Shown here one piece after another: positions 16,197 to 25,170 of a stretch of DNA of 46,684 bases. The stretch's first letter is position 1; each line of letters begins with the position of its first letter. The notes under the pieces are model-generated. The model saw nothing but the letters and a program-made list of their open reading frames with translations. It ran no database searches and was not told the origin of the DNA. The translations under genes and the position numbers were made by a program. The stretch comes from an uncultured Ignavibacteriota bacterium (lineage in GTDB: Bacteria > Bacteroidota > Ignavibacteria > UBA10030 > UBA8401). Location: positions 1 through 46,684 of the forward strand of contig CAJBTU010000028.1 of assembly GCA_903958625.1 (NCBI GenBank), in the 5' to 3' direction.

Positions 16197-16268
16197 AAGC
16201 GCAATTGATAATGCCTGAATGATCATAGAGAATGAACTATTGTCCAATATCTACGATCAATCGTTTTG

Positions 16269-17039
16269 CTATTTCTTTTTTCCGATCACGCCCATCGACA
16301 GCGCGGTGTAGGTTGTCAGTGTGCTGTCCTTTACGGCATCGCGGAGCGCTTTGCGGATATTGTACAGCACCGGAATTTTCGGATTGAGCGGAAGCTTGAT
16401 CTTCACCGCCCGCAGTGCCTCGCGGGTCATGCGATAGAACAAACTTGGATACATCCATTCACCGTAGGTATGGACAGTCTGCAGCCCCAGTTTTTCCATC
16501 TCTTTTTTCAACTCAGGAACGGAGAACGACCGCTCCCAGCCGGCGAACCATTGATCGATCGCGATCAGAAATGTTTTGATGAGTGTGTAAATGTGGTACC
16601 GCTGCGGAACGTCTACGCAGAGCAGTCCGCCGGTTTTCAATACGCGGATGTTCTCTTTCAGCAACGCTTCTGCTTTTTCGTAGCGGAAATGTTCCAGTAA
16701 TCCCTGGTGAAAGATAATGTCGAATGTTCCGTCCTTGAACGGCAGCCGGAACGTGTCGCCGCCGATGATCCGGACATCCATCTTCTCTTCTTCGGCGATC
16801 CGTTTCATGATCTTCAGCGAGTTCATTGAATAATCGAGCTGGTACACCTCGGCGCCGCGTTCAACCAGCGGAAAACTATCGCGCCCGGTTCCCGCTCCGA
16901 TCTCGAGTATCTTTTTCCCCTTCACGTCGGTCACTTTGACCAGATTGCGAACGACACGGTCGGAGTTGGAATAGACCTCCTTAAATTCTTTTTTTTCTTC
17001 CCAAAAATTATCCCAGTGTTCTAAACGAGATTCTTTCAT
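16269..17039 (-). CDS. class I SAM-dependent methyltransferase
   Basis: A 256-residue protein with the SAM-binding motif I EIGAGTGRD at 46-54, motif II acidic residue in YQLDYS, and motif IV region FDIIFHQGLLEHF followed by LKTGGLLCVDVPQ. This is a Methyltransf_11/25-type small-molecule or lipid methyltransferase. The C-terminal region (KEMEKLGLQTVHTYGEWMYP) is typical of methyltransferases in polysaccharide clusters. It is 72 bases upstream of the GT4 gene and probably co-transcribed with it. The substrate is unknown. Confidence 0.88.
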   Translation of the reverse strand: MKESRLEHWDNFWEEKKEFKEVYSNSDRVVRNLVKVTDVKGKKILEIGAGTGRDSFPLVERGAEVYQLDYSMNSLKIMKRIAEEEKMDVRIIGGDTFRLPFKDGTFDIIFHQGLLEHFRYEKAEALLKENIRVLKTGGLLCVDVPQRYHIYTLIKTFLIAIDQWFAGWERSFSVPELKKEMEKLGLQTVHTYGEWMYPSLFYRMTREALRAVKIKLPLNPKIPVLYNIRKALRDAVKDSTLTTYTALSMGVIGKKK

Positions 17040-17090
17040 AACAACAAACGATTAGATGAATGATTATCAGATAGTGAGACGTATGCAAGT

Positions 17091-17124
17091 AAAAAAAGGA
17101 TGAAGATCGCTCTTCACCCTTTTT
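17091..17124 (-). terminator. rho-independent terminator after the DUF2723 gene
   Basis: On the minus strand a stem formed by AAAAAGG-TGAAGA and TCTTCA-CCTTTTT, with a four-base loop and one mismatch, ends in a T7 run. It separates the DUF2723 gene from the downstream methyltransferase gene, although read-through is possible. Confidence 0.8.
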
Positions 17125-17158
17125 CCATTATCTTTTTGACGATGTGTATTCTGTCACG

Positions 17159-19927
17159 CTATTTCTTCGCAACTGAATCTTTGTTTGTAACTCCCTTCAA
17201 TGCCATTTGTGCCTGGATCTGGCCTTTTTGCCCCGCCACCCATTCCGGCAGTCCCTGCACCCCCGCATACGCAGTATTGATCCTGTCAAGTATGCCGAGA
17301 GCTTTGTCGTATTCCTGGCGGGTCTGGTACAGCGTGAACAACATGTAATACGGATGATATTGATTTGTGAACGGTTCGCTGATCGGTTTCGATACCACAT
17401 CAAGCAATTTTGCCTCGAGGTTCTTCGTCATTTCTGTGTAACGATCCTTCGCACCGGCGAACTGGTAGAAATTGGTGATATCAAATTCTACGCGGTAATC
17501 CATCGGAAGAACTGTTGAAGGAAGTTTCACATTCATCGAATCAAGCGTTTCAACCGCTTTCGCATTATCGCGGGCAGTGTTGATATAATAAAGCGCAAGA
17601 CGCATGAATGCATTTCGATAGTTCATTGCAAGACGAACAACATTCTCGTCGTAGAACACGGTTGTGTCACGCAGGCCGCGGTACCGGTATCCACGTTGGA
17701 AATTCAGATTTGGTACAGCGGGTTCGTTCATCAGGTTCGCCGAAAGAATCTTCGGATCGATCACTCCTTCGTCGCTTGGGGCGGCATACGGGATCAATTT
17801 CATCGCCAAACCATCCATGCGGAAATAACGGTCGAGTCCGATCTTTGAATCGGGTGTTGATGTAACGGCCATATAGATCGGACGGACCCAGTTGTTCGTG
17901 CGGATGATGTCGTATGCCATGATATCCTGCGCGCGGATCGCTTTGATCGCTTGTCCGCCGGCCTGGGGGAAGGAGACCGTATTCGGAAGAATGAATCGAA
18001 GCTCTCCGGATTTTGCGGAGGTATCGTTCTTCACTTGCGGCTGCTGCGGACGGTCCGAGAATTGCTGATACTCACGCATCACTTCTGCCGGAACGGGGAT
18101 CGTCATTTCGCGCGGTTCCCATTGCATCGGTCCGATCTGTTCGATCTCCTGATCGCTCAGGCTGATCGGCACTTTTTTGGCGCCGAACGGTTCGCCATGT
18201 TTCAACTGTGTGATATACCACGATGTGTTCACCAAACTCAGGTTCACAATACGGACATCGCGGCGGACACCTTCAACATCCTGCAAGTACCAAAGCGGGA
18301 ATGTATCGTTATCACCGTTGGTGAACAAGATCGCATCGGGTTCGCACGACTGCAGAAGATTGTATGAATAATCCCACGCAACATAATCTCCGGAGCGGTC
18401 GGCAGATTTATAGTTTGTCCGCGCCATATTTGCGGGAACAAATACCAGAATAAGAAATAGCGCCCCGTAGGTCAGATATTTCTGCAATTGTTCGTTCTTC
18501 ACGGCTTCGCGGATGGAATCGATGATGCCGATGGTGCCGATACCGATCCACAATGAAAAGACAAAGAACGCGCCGACAAAGAAATAATCACGTTCGCGCG
18601 GCTGCGGATTCTGCATGTTGAAGTACAGCGCCATGATCAGGCCCATCAAAATAAAGAAGTTGAAGAAGACCCACCACATGACCTTGTCTTTTTTCCAATG
18701 ATAATAGAATCCGAACAGACCGATGATCAGCGGAATGCCCCACAGTTGTTTCCAGTTCACGCCGGCCCCCTGAAAATCCCCTTCGCTTCCGGCATACTGC
18801 CACAAGAAATACCGCATGAACATCTCGTCCAATTGATATCGCATCAGATAATCCCAGTCGCTCTTGTAATTTGTATAGATTCCCTGATGCTGCGGTTCCT
18901 GGCTCCAGCGGCGTTTCACGAACGGAGCGTCGCCGTACTGTTCACGATTGAGATATGAAACCAGTTTTTTCAGCGTGCTGGGATCGTTCTCATTCATCGG
19001 CGTATTGGCATTTGCGCGGATGATCACCTGCGTATATGTCGAGTATCCGAGAATGATCAGTAAAAATGATAATGATGCAATATTCAGCATCTCGCGTTTA
19101 TGCCGGACGGAATACCACACGCCATAGATCGCTGCAATTATTGCGGCGATGGGAACCATCGTCCACAGCATGCTCTTTGATTCCTGTCCTCCCCCGATTG
19201 TATATTCGCCGTCAAGCATGTTCGGCAAAATTTTGACAATACCGGGATAGACGATCGCAAAAATACCAATGGCAATGAGACCAAAAATGATGTAATTGCG
19301 AATGGAGAACTCGTAGCGGCGGAAAAATACGATGATAAGAAACGGAAAGATCACCATCAGCGCCAGCAAGTGAACGCCAAGCGACAGTCCGATCATATAG
19401 GCAATAAGAAAAATATATTTTTGATGACTGGGCGTATCGGCACGTTCATTCCACCGAAGAGCAAGCCAGATCAAAAGACCGATGAAAAACATTGCCGCGC
19501 CGTACACTTCCGCTTCAACAGCATTGAACCAGAACGTCGGGCTGAAAGTAAGAGAAAAAGCACCGACAGCCGAGGCACCGTACAGGGTAATTTTATTCCA
19601 CCAGTCTTCCGTTCGCGGACGCCATAGAATAATAAGTTTTACGATGGACAGATAAAGAAACAACGATGTGAATGCGCTGCAGAGTGCAGAGACAAGATGA
19701 ACACGCACGGCCGGATCGCTATAGGTCGGGATCATGCTGAACACCTTCCCGATCAACAAAAACAGGGGTGAACCGGGCGGATGGGGAACCTGCATCAGAT
19801 AGGCGGCCGAAATGAACTCGCCCACATCCCAAAATACGACCGTATCCGAAAGTGTTAAAATATAGGTGAACAGCGATCCGAGAAAAACGAATCCGGCAAC
19901 GAATTTATTCAGTTTAGTGTGCTCCAT
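17159..19927 (-). CDS. DUF2723 polytopic membrane protein (TMEM260-like)
   Basis: A 922-residue protein. Residues 1 to about 500 contain a dozen or so membrane helices of the GT-C-like DUF2723 family; the first loop has the family signature DTVVFWDVGEFISAAYLM followed by HPPGSPLF, with the Asp and Glu expected to be catalytic. The C-terminal 400 residues are periplasmic, beginning near SCEPDAILFTNGDNDTFPLW and ending in TPR-like helices. DUF2723 proteins are widespread in Bacteroidota; the animal homologue TMEM260 is a protein O-mannosyltransferase, so glycosyl transfer to proteins or lipids is inferred. A methyltransferase and a GT4 enzyme follow. Confidence 0.9.
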   Translation of the reverse strand: MEHTKLNKFVAGFVFLGSLFTYILTLSDTVVFWDVGEFISAAYLMQVPHPPGSPLFLLIGKVFSMIPTYSDPAVRVHLVSALCSAFTSLFLYLSIVKLIILWRPRTEDWWNKITLYGASAVGAFSLTFSPTFWFNAVEAEVYGAAMFFIGLLIWLALRWNERADTPSHQKYIFLIAYMIGLSLGVHLLALMVIFPFLIIVFFRRYEFSIRNYIIFGLIAIGIFAIVYPGIVKILPNMLDGEYTIGGGQESKSMLWTMVPIAAIIAAIYGVWYSVRHKREMLNIASLSFLLIILGYSTYTQVIIRANANTPMNENDPSTLKKLVSYLNREQYGDAPFVKRRWSQEPQHQGIYTNYKSDWDYLMRYQLDEMFMRYFLWQYAGSEGDFQGAGVNWKQLWGIPLIIGLFGFYYHWKKDKVMWWVFFNFFILMGLIMALYFNMQNPQPRERDYFFVGAFFVFSLWIGIGTIGIIDSIREAVKNEQLQKYLTYGALFLILVFVPANMARTNYKSADRSGDYVAWDYSYNLLQSCEPDAILFTNGDNDTFPLWYLQDVEGVRRDVRIVNLSLVNTSWYITQLKHGEPFGAKKVPISLSDQEIEQIGPMQWEPREMTIPVPAEVMREYQQFSDRPQQPQVKNDTSAKSGELRFILPNTVSFPQAGGQAIKAIRAQDIMAYDIIRTNNWVRPIYMAVTSTPDSKIGLDRYFRMDGLAMKLIPYAAPSDEGVIDPKILSANLMNEPAVPNLNFQRGYRYRGLRDTTVFYDENVVRLAMNYRNAFMRLALYYINTARDNAKAVETLDSMNVKLPSTVLPMDYRVEFDITNFYQFAGAKDRYTEMTKNLEAKLLDVVSKPISEPFTNQYHPYYMLFTLYQTRQEYDKALGILDRINTAYAGVQGLPEWVAGQKGQIQAQMALKGVTNKDSVAKK

Positions 19928-20003
19928 TACATCCTCTTAAGTGGGAAAACAAACAACAATAGTGCATAAATATACTTTGAAAGTGCCTCTTTTCAAAAGA
20001 AAA

Positions 20004-21146
20004 TTACAAGATCAATTTCGCAGCAACCTCATCGCAGACGGCGTATCCACGGGAAGTGAGAGAAATAATATTGTTTTGACGAGTGAACAATCCCTCCTGT
20101 TCCATCTCCTTAAGAATCACCCGTTTAACGGAAAAAACATCCTCCCCGTAGAGCGAATACAGTTTTTTCAGATCGATGCCGGTGCTTCTCAGTCCTAAAA
20201 AGATCTCTTCCGTAAGAAATTTTTTCCTGTCGATCGCTTCGCTCCCGGAAACCGGAAATTCCCCCTGTTCCAGCGCATCGCAATAACTTTGTATGCTTCT
20301 TACGTTCCACCACCGCTTACCGCTCGTAGATGAATCCTTGCAGAAGGAGTGCGCCGATGGTCCAAAACCGATATAGTCGCTGTGATTCCAATAATTGGAA
20401 TTATGCCTCGAACGGTATCCCGGCTGCGCAAAGTTGGAGACTTCATACTGCTTGTATCCGTTGGCATTCATTGTTTCAATGGTGATCTCGTACAGTTCCG
20501 CATCCTTTTCGTCAGTAAGGGGTGAAACAATTTTGTCCTTTACCATTACAGCCAGCGGCGTCTGTTCTTCTACTATTAGAGCGTATGCAGAGATATGTTT
20601 CGGCTGCAGCGCGACTGCGCGCCGGAGGTTTTCCTTCCATCGTTCCGGCGTCTGATTCGGCAATGCAAAAATAAGATCGCAGCTGACGTTGGTGAAGCCG
20701 GCTTTGTACGCACTTTCAATGGCGCGCTCCGCCTCGCCGGCGGAATGAATGCGGGTAAGAAATTTCAGGTCATCATCATGAAATGACTGAATGCCAAAAC
20801 TGATGCGGTTGAAGCCTGCGGAACGGAATTCGCCGAGCTTGTTCAGTTCCACCGTTCCGGGATTCGATTCGCAGGTGATCTCGGCGTCCGGCTCAATGCG
20901 GTATTTTTTTTGCAGCAGGGAAAATATTCTTTCGAATTGGTTTGCGGAAAGCAATGACGGCGTACCGCCGCCAAAGAAGACCGATTCGATCGTTTCATTT
21001 ATCGGCAATGCGCCGGACCGAAGTATTATTTCCTTTTCAAGTGATTCGAGGAAGCGGTCCATTGAACTCATATTCTCTATGGAATAGAAATCGCAATAGA
21101 TGCATTTGTGTTCGCAGAATGGAATATGAAGATAGAGTGAAGCCAT
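20004..21146 (-). CDS. hemW: radical SAM heme chaperone HemW
   Basis: A 380-residue protein of the HemN/HemW family. The radical-SAM cluster is CEHKCIYCDF with Cys11, Cys15 and Cys18; HemW-type proteins lack the extra Cys of true HemN. Other conserved stretches are SVFFGGGTPSLL, RISFGIQSFHDDDL, the DLIFALPNQT loop and YEVSNFA. A HemN C-terminal domain follows. Many such genes are annotated as oxygen-independent coproporphyrinogen oxidase, but the length and Cys pattern fit the heme-trafficking HemW. It lies 55 bases after lepB in the minus-strand run. Confidence 0.92.
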   Translation of the reverse strand: MASLYLHIPFCEHKCIYCDFYSIENMSSMDRFLESLEKEIILRSGALPINETIESVFFGGGTPSLLSANQFERIFSLLQKKYRIEPDAEITCESNPGTVELNKLGEFRSAGFNRISFGIQSFHDDDLKFLTRIHSAGEAERAIESAYKAGFTNVSCDLIFALPNQTPERWKENLRRAVALQPKHISAYALIVEEQTPLAVMVKDKIVSPLTDEKDAELYEITIETMNANGYKQYEVSNFAQPGYRSRHNSNYWNHSDYIGFGPSAHSFCKDSSTSGKRWWNVRSIQSYCDALEQGEFPVSGSEAIDRKKFLTEEIFLGLRSTGIDLKKLYSLYGEDVFSVKRVILKEMEQEGLFTRQNNIISLTSRGYAVCDEVAAKLIL

Positions 21147-21201
21147 AATTTAAGGCGTTACCGTCGATTTTCAAAAAATCTAAGCGACAAACGATTTTCT
21201 T

Positions 21202-21942
21202 TTACCGGATAATAGTTCCAATGCGTCCCCATTGAATTCCATCGGAGTTTTTGGACCAATAGATCAGCATTGCTTTGCCGACAATATTTTCTTCGGGGAT
21301 GAAACCCCACACCCGGCTGTCCGAGCTGTTATTGATATTGTCTCCAAGCGCAAAATAATAATTTCTCTTTACGATATACGACGGAGTCTCTTCTTGACCG
21401 ATGAATATTTTTCCGTCACGGAGTTCTATTCGGGCGCCTTCGCGTTGAATAAACACCTTCCACTTCAAAAAGTTCTTCGCGTTCACATCGATCGTCATGC
21501 CTTGATGCGGAACGATAACGGGCGGAAAATCCGTTTTTGCATGATCGAAATAACTCATCCTCATTCCGTTCACGCGGATGCTGCCGTTCACGATATCGAT
21601 CGTATCGCCGGGCAAACCAAGACAGCGCTTGACAAGAAAAAGATTCCGGATAGGAAGTACTTCGTTCGGTTCGCCGGGAAAATCAAAAACGATCACGTCG
21701 CCGCGCTGAACCTCTTTTAATTTCGGGAATTGAAACTGCGGTAGAGAGATATAGAGAAACTTCTGAGGAGTGCGGGCGCCGTAGATGAACTTGTTCACCA
21801 GCAGGTAATCACCGACGCGGAGCGTGGTGTTCATTGATTCCGACGGGATCTTGTAGGCATCAATAATACACGACTTTAAACCGGCGGCGAACAACAGAGT
21901 GAAAAAAAATATGAAGAGAACATCTTTGACCTTACGCCACAT
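21202..21942 (-). CDS. lepB: signal peptidase I (shorter copy)
   Basis: A 246-residue S26A peptidase with one N-terminal membrane helix. The catalytic Ser36 is in IPSESMNTTL and the general-base Lys105 in LVKRCLGLPGD; the box E motif GDNINNSSDSRVWGFI is intact. It removes signal peptides from exported proteins at the outer face of the inner membrane. It is 12 bases downstream of a second, longer signal peptidase gene, so the two are co-transcribed duplicates. Confidence 0.95.
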   Translation of the reverse strand: MWRKVKDVLFIFFFTLLFAAGLKSCIIDAYKIPSESMNTTLRVGDYLLVNKFIYGARTPQKFLYISLPQFQFPKLKEVQRGDVIVFDFPGEPNEVLPIRNLFLVKRCLGLPGDTIDIVNGSIRVNGMRMSYFDHAKTDFPPVIVPHQGMTIDVNAKNFLKWKVFIQREGARIELRDGKIFIGQEETPSYIVKRNYYFALGDNINNSSDSRVWGFIPEENIVGKAMLIYWSKNSDGIQWGRIGTIIR

Positions 21943-21954
21943 TGTTCTTCCGCC

Positions 21955-22965
21955 TTAACTGATCAGGGTGCCGATGCGGCCAAAGCGGATCGTTTCGGGA
22001 TTGAACAGGGTAACAACAAGTTTGGTAACGATATCAAGGATCATATTGTGACCGGAGAACGTCGTATAGATCCATTCCATGCGCATCGTTTCGCCGCGCA
22101 TGGCAAGCTGTTCGCGGAATTCATCCGTCAGCGTGACCGAAAAATAAACGAACATCGGCGTTCCGACAATATTTTCCCGCGGAATGAATCCCCAGAAACG
22201 GCTGTCGAGAGAATTATCGCGGTGGTCACCCATACCGAAGACATAATCTTTTTCGACAACGTAGGTGTCAGTCACTTTTCCATCGATCGCCACCATACCG
22301 TCAGAACGTAATTCCGGCGCATGACCGTCCCGTTTAATGAATGTTTCCCACATTCTGAAGTTTTCGGGGATGATCTTCATTGCCATCCCTTTTTTCGGAA
22401 CGACAAGCGGTCCATAATTGTCTTCGTTGAACAACGCTGTCGGAGGGAACGACCGGTCATCCTGATACGACGGCGGAATGATGCGAAGATTATCGAATTT
22501 CATGTTCTTTGGTACCGGTGCGGCCTGACCATTGATATAGACAACGCGGTTCCTTATCTGCAGCGTATCACCGGAAACCGCCATACACCGTTTCAGATAG
22601 AAGGTGAATGCTTCGGGCTTCACTTCATCTCTCATTCCCGGAAACTCGAACACGATCACGTCGCCCCGTTTCACGTCTCTGACTCCCGGCAGTGTTGTCC
22701 ACGGAAGCCGGATATCGGTAAACATGATGTTGCGCGGAGTCGATGCGCCAAAAATAAATTTGTTGACCATCAGAAAATCGCCGGTCAGCACTTCGTTCTC
22801 CATGGAACCGGTCGGCACAAGGAATGATGCAATGATAAAATTATTGAGCAGGATGAATCCGCCGAAGACGATAACGAATTCCTTCACCTGAGCGATGATA
22901 TTTTCTTTCCACGTCAGCGGTTTTTTTGGTTCTTCTTTTTTGATCTCTTTTTCTTCTTTTGCCAT
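21955..22965 (-). CDS. lepB: signal peptidase I (longer copy)
   Basis: I chose the ATG at 22965 (336 residues), with AGGA six bases upstream, over a TTG at 22971. A charged cytoplasmic tail precedes one membrane helix. Catalytic Ser54 is in VPTGSMENEV, Lys in LKRCMAVSGD, and the box E motif is GMGDHRDNSLDSRFWGFI. It is about 90 residues longer than the neighbouring copy, with an insertion after box D (VVYINGQAAPVPKN to NEDNYGPL) and one near the C-terminus before the shared GRIGTLI ending. It follows lepA, a common pairing. Confidence 0.94.
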   Translation of the reverse strand: MAKEEKEIKKEEPKKPLTWKENIIAQVKEFVIVFGGFILLNNFIIASFLVPTGSMENEVLTGDFLMVNKFIFGASTPRNIMFTDIRLPWTTLPGVRDVKRGDVIVFEFPGMRDEVKPEAFTFYLKRCMAVSGDTLQIRNRVVYINGQAAPVPKNMKFDNLRIIPPSYQDDRSFPPTALFNEDNYGPLVVPKKGMAMKIIPENFRMWETFIKRDGHAPELRSDGMVAIDGKVTDTYVVEKDYVFGMGDHRDNSLDSRFWGFIPRENIVGTPMFVYFSVTLTDEFREQLAMRGETMRMEWIYTTFSGHNMILDIVTKLVVTLFNPETIRFGRIGTLIS

Positions 22966-23022
22966 TGACAATCCTATGAATAATTTCTTTGTAAGTCTGC
23001 TCTGTTTTTTTCGGAGCTATTC

Positions 23023-24828
23023 CTAGTCATCACCCATTTTCAATACGGCAAGAAATGCTTCCTGCGGAAGTTCTACCCGTCCAACCTGTTTCATCCGCTT
23101 TTTTCCTTCTTTCTGTTTTTCAAGGAGTTTGCGTTTTCGGGAAATGTCTCCGCCGTAACATTTGGCAAGCACGTTTTTCCGCATGGCGGAGATCGACGTC
23201 CGCGCAATGATCTTGCTGCCGATGGCCGCCTGAATGGCAATTTCAAACATTTGACGTTGGATAAGCTCCTTAAGTTTCACGCACAGCTTTTTCCCTATTT
23301 CAAAGGCTTTATCGTGATGCACGATCGTTGAAAGGGCGTCAACCTGTTCCGTATTCAGCAGAATATCGAGTTTCACAAGATTGGATTCACGGTAGTCCAG
23401 ATACTCATAATCCAGCGAAGCATAACCGCGCGTTAATGATTTCAGCTTATCGTAGAAATCAAAGATGATCTCCGATAACGGAAATTCGTAGGTAAGATCG
23501 GCGCGCGTCGGATCGAGATACGAAGTATCCTTCCAGATGCCGCGGCGGTCGGTGGCCAGCTTCATAATGTTGCCGATGTATTCCGTCGGCGTAATGATCT
23601 GTGCTTTAATGAAAGGTTCTTCAACCCGTTCTATCTTTGTCGGATCGGGCATATCGGCCGGATTATCAACAACGATCATCTCGCCGCTGGTGAGGATCAC
23701 GCGGAACTCCACGTTCGGAACCGTTGTGATGAGGGATTGATTGAACTCGCGTTCCAGCCGCTCCTGAATGATCTCCATGTGAAGCAGTCCGAGAAATCCG
23801 CAGCGAAAGCCGAATCCCAATGCGCCGGATGATTCCGGAACGTAGATGAGGGACGAATCATTGAGCGCAAGTTTTTCCAGTGAATCGCGCAGTTCGGCAA
23901 ACTCGTCGCTGTTCGTCGGATACAATCCGCTGAACACCATCGGCTTCACAACTTTATAACCTGCAAGAGCTTCGGTTGATCCGTGATATTGCGTGGTGAT
24001 CGTATCGCCTACTTTTGTATCGCGCACATTCTTCAGTCCCGCAATAACATACCCGACGTTCCCGGCCGTGAGTTCTCTCGTGCGGCTTTTATTCATGTAG
24101 AGAACGCCGCACTCTTCCACTTCCGCCGTGTTGCCGTTGTTAATAAATTTTATTTTTTCTTTTTCCTTCAGCACTCCGTCCACAACGCGCACATACGCAA
24201 CCGCACCGCGGTAAGCATCGAACTTCGAATCGAAGATCAGTGCACGCAGCGGTTTTTCCGGATCACCTTTCGGCGCGGGAACTCTATTCACCACAGCTTC
24301 AAGGATATCCTCAATTCCGATCCCTGCTTTTGCGCTTGCACGGATAATATCTTTGTCGTCGCATCCCATCAGACCGATCACTTCATCTCTCACGGTATCC
24401 ATCATCGTTGCCGCCGAAGGAAGATCGATCTTATTCATCACAGGAATAATTTCCAGTCCGGAATCGATCGCCAAATATAAATTGCTGATCGTCTGCGCTT
24501 CCACTCCCTGCGACGCATCAACCACCAGAATTGCTCCTTCGCATGCCGCTAACGAGCGTGAAACTTCATATGTAAAATCAACATGACCGGGTGTATCAAT
24601 AAGATTGAGCGTGTAGGTTTCGCCGTTTTTAGCCTTGTATTCCATCTGAATGGCGTGCAGTTTGATGGTAATTCCGCGTTCCTGCTCAAGGTCCATATCA
24701 TCAAGAACCTGATTTGTCGTCAGATCCCTTTTGGTGATGCGTCCTGTAAATTCGAGTAAACGGTCGGCCAACGTGGATTTGCCGTGGTCAATATGGGCGA
24801 TAATGCAGAAATTTCGAATATTATTCAT
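23023..24828 (-). CDS. lepA: translation elongation factor 4 (LepA)
   Basis: I chose the ATG at 24828 (601 residues, the normal family length); the frame upstream to 24921 adds a non-conserved leader. The G domain carries [30 protein letters not shown] and NKIDLPSA. LepA-specific C-terminal features are present: [31 protein letters not shown] and the final [20 protein letters not shown]4 is a ribosomal GTPase that affects initiation and back-translocation under stress. Two signal peptidase genes lie directly downstream. Confidence 0.98.
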   Translation of the reverse strand: MNNIRNFCIIAHIDHGKSTLADRLLEFTGRITKRDLTTNQVLDDMDLEQERGITIKLHAIQMEYKAKNGETYTLNLIDTPGHVDFTYEVSRSLAACEGAILVVDASQGVEAQTISNLYLAIDSGLEIIPVMNKIDLPSAATMMDTVRDEVIGLMGCDDKDIIRASAKAGIGIEDILEAVVNRVPAPKGDPEKPLRALIFDSKFDAYRGAVAYVRVVDGVLKEKEKIKFINNGNTAEVEECGVLYMNKSRTRELTAGNVGYVIAGLKNVRDTKVGDTITTQYHGSTEALAGYKVVKPMVFSGLYPTNSDEFAELRDSLEKLALNDSSLIYVPESSGALGFGFRCGFLGLLHMEIIQERLEREFNQSLITTVPNVEFRVILTSGEMIVVDNPADMPDPTKIERVEEPFIKAQIITPTEYIGNIMKLATDRRGIWKDTSYLDPTRADLTYEFPLSEIIFDFYDKLKSLTRGYASLDYEYLDYRESNLVKLDILLNTEQVDALSTIVHHDKAFEIGKKLCVKLKELIQRQMFEIAIQAAIGSKIIARTSISAMRKNVLAKCYGGDISRKRKLLEKQKEGKKRMKQVGRVELPQEAFLAVLKMGDD

Positions 24829-24951
24829 TGTTCTATGGAAATCCGTGGTAGTCGTTGAGTATTTGTTTCGTTTAATAGTTGAGATTTCCGATGACGGTAT
24901 CTCATCTACGTATATGCTCAACCGCTTCTTACCTGCTCTTTAAACAAAAAT

Positions 24952-25019
24952 CCCTGCCGAAATGCCTGCCTACCCTTCGAAAATCCTTTAGGGCTGTCAG
25001 GCAGGCTACATAGGCAGGG
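24952..25019. repeat. nested inverted repeat in the lepA / M1-peptidase intergenic region
   Basis: Three nested complementary pairs fit one stem: CCCTGCC (24952-24958) with GGCAGGG (25013-25019); GCCTGCC (24964-24970) with GGCAGGC (25000-25006); and CCCT (24973-24976) with AGGG (24990-24993). The element is GC-rich in an AT-rich gap of 342 bases between divergent genes and is not seen elsewhere in the window. It could be a dispersed palindromic element or a structured leader. Confidence 0.6.
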
Positions 25020-25072
25020 TTTCTGCATCTAAAATACTAATAATAGAAAGGAATCGCAAGGAAGGAGTTTTG

Positions 25073-25165
25073 ATGAAAATCTGCAACTTCGTCCGGTTTT
25101 ATCGTATCCATATACTCCGTATATTCAATCGCTGGAAAAGCATATCCGGAAACTCACTAACGTAA
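25073..25165 (+). CDS. possible 30-codon leader ORF
   Basis: An ATG at 25073 follows a strong Shine-Dalgarno (AAGGAAGGAG, 4-5 bases spacing) and opens a 30-residue basic peptide beginning MKICNFVRFYRIHILRIF and ending at TAA 25163-25165. The stop lies five bases before the ATG of the M1-peptidase gene, whose own ribosome site is poor. This layout suggests translational coupling. The peptide matches no family I know, and it might also be chance. Confidence 0.35.
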   Translation: MKICNFVRFYRIHILRIFNRWKSISGNSLT

Positions 25166-25170
25166 AAATT

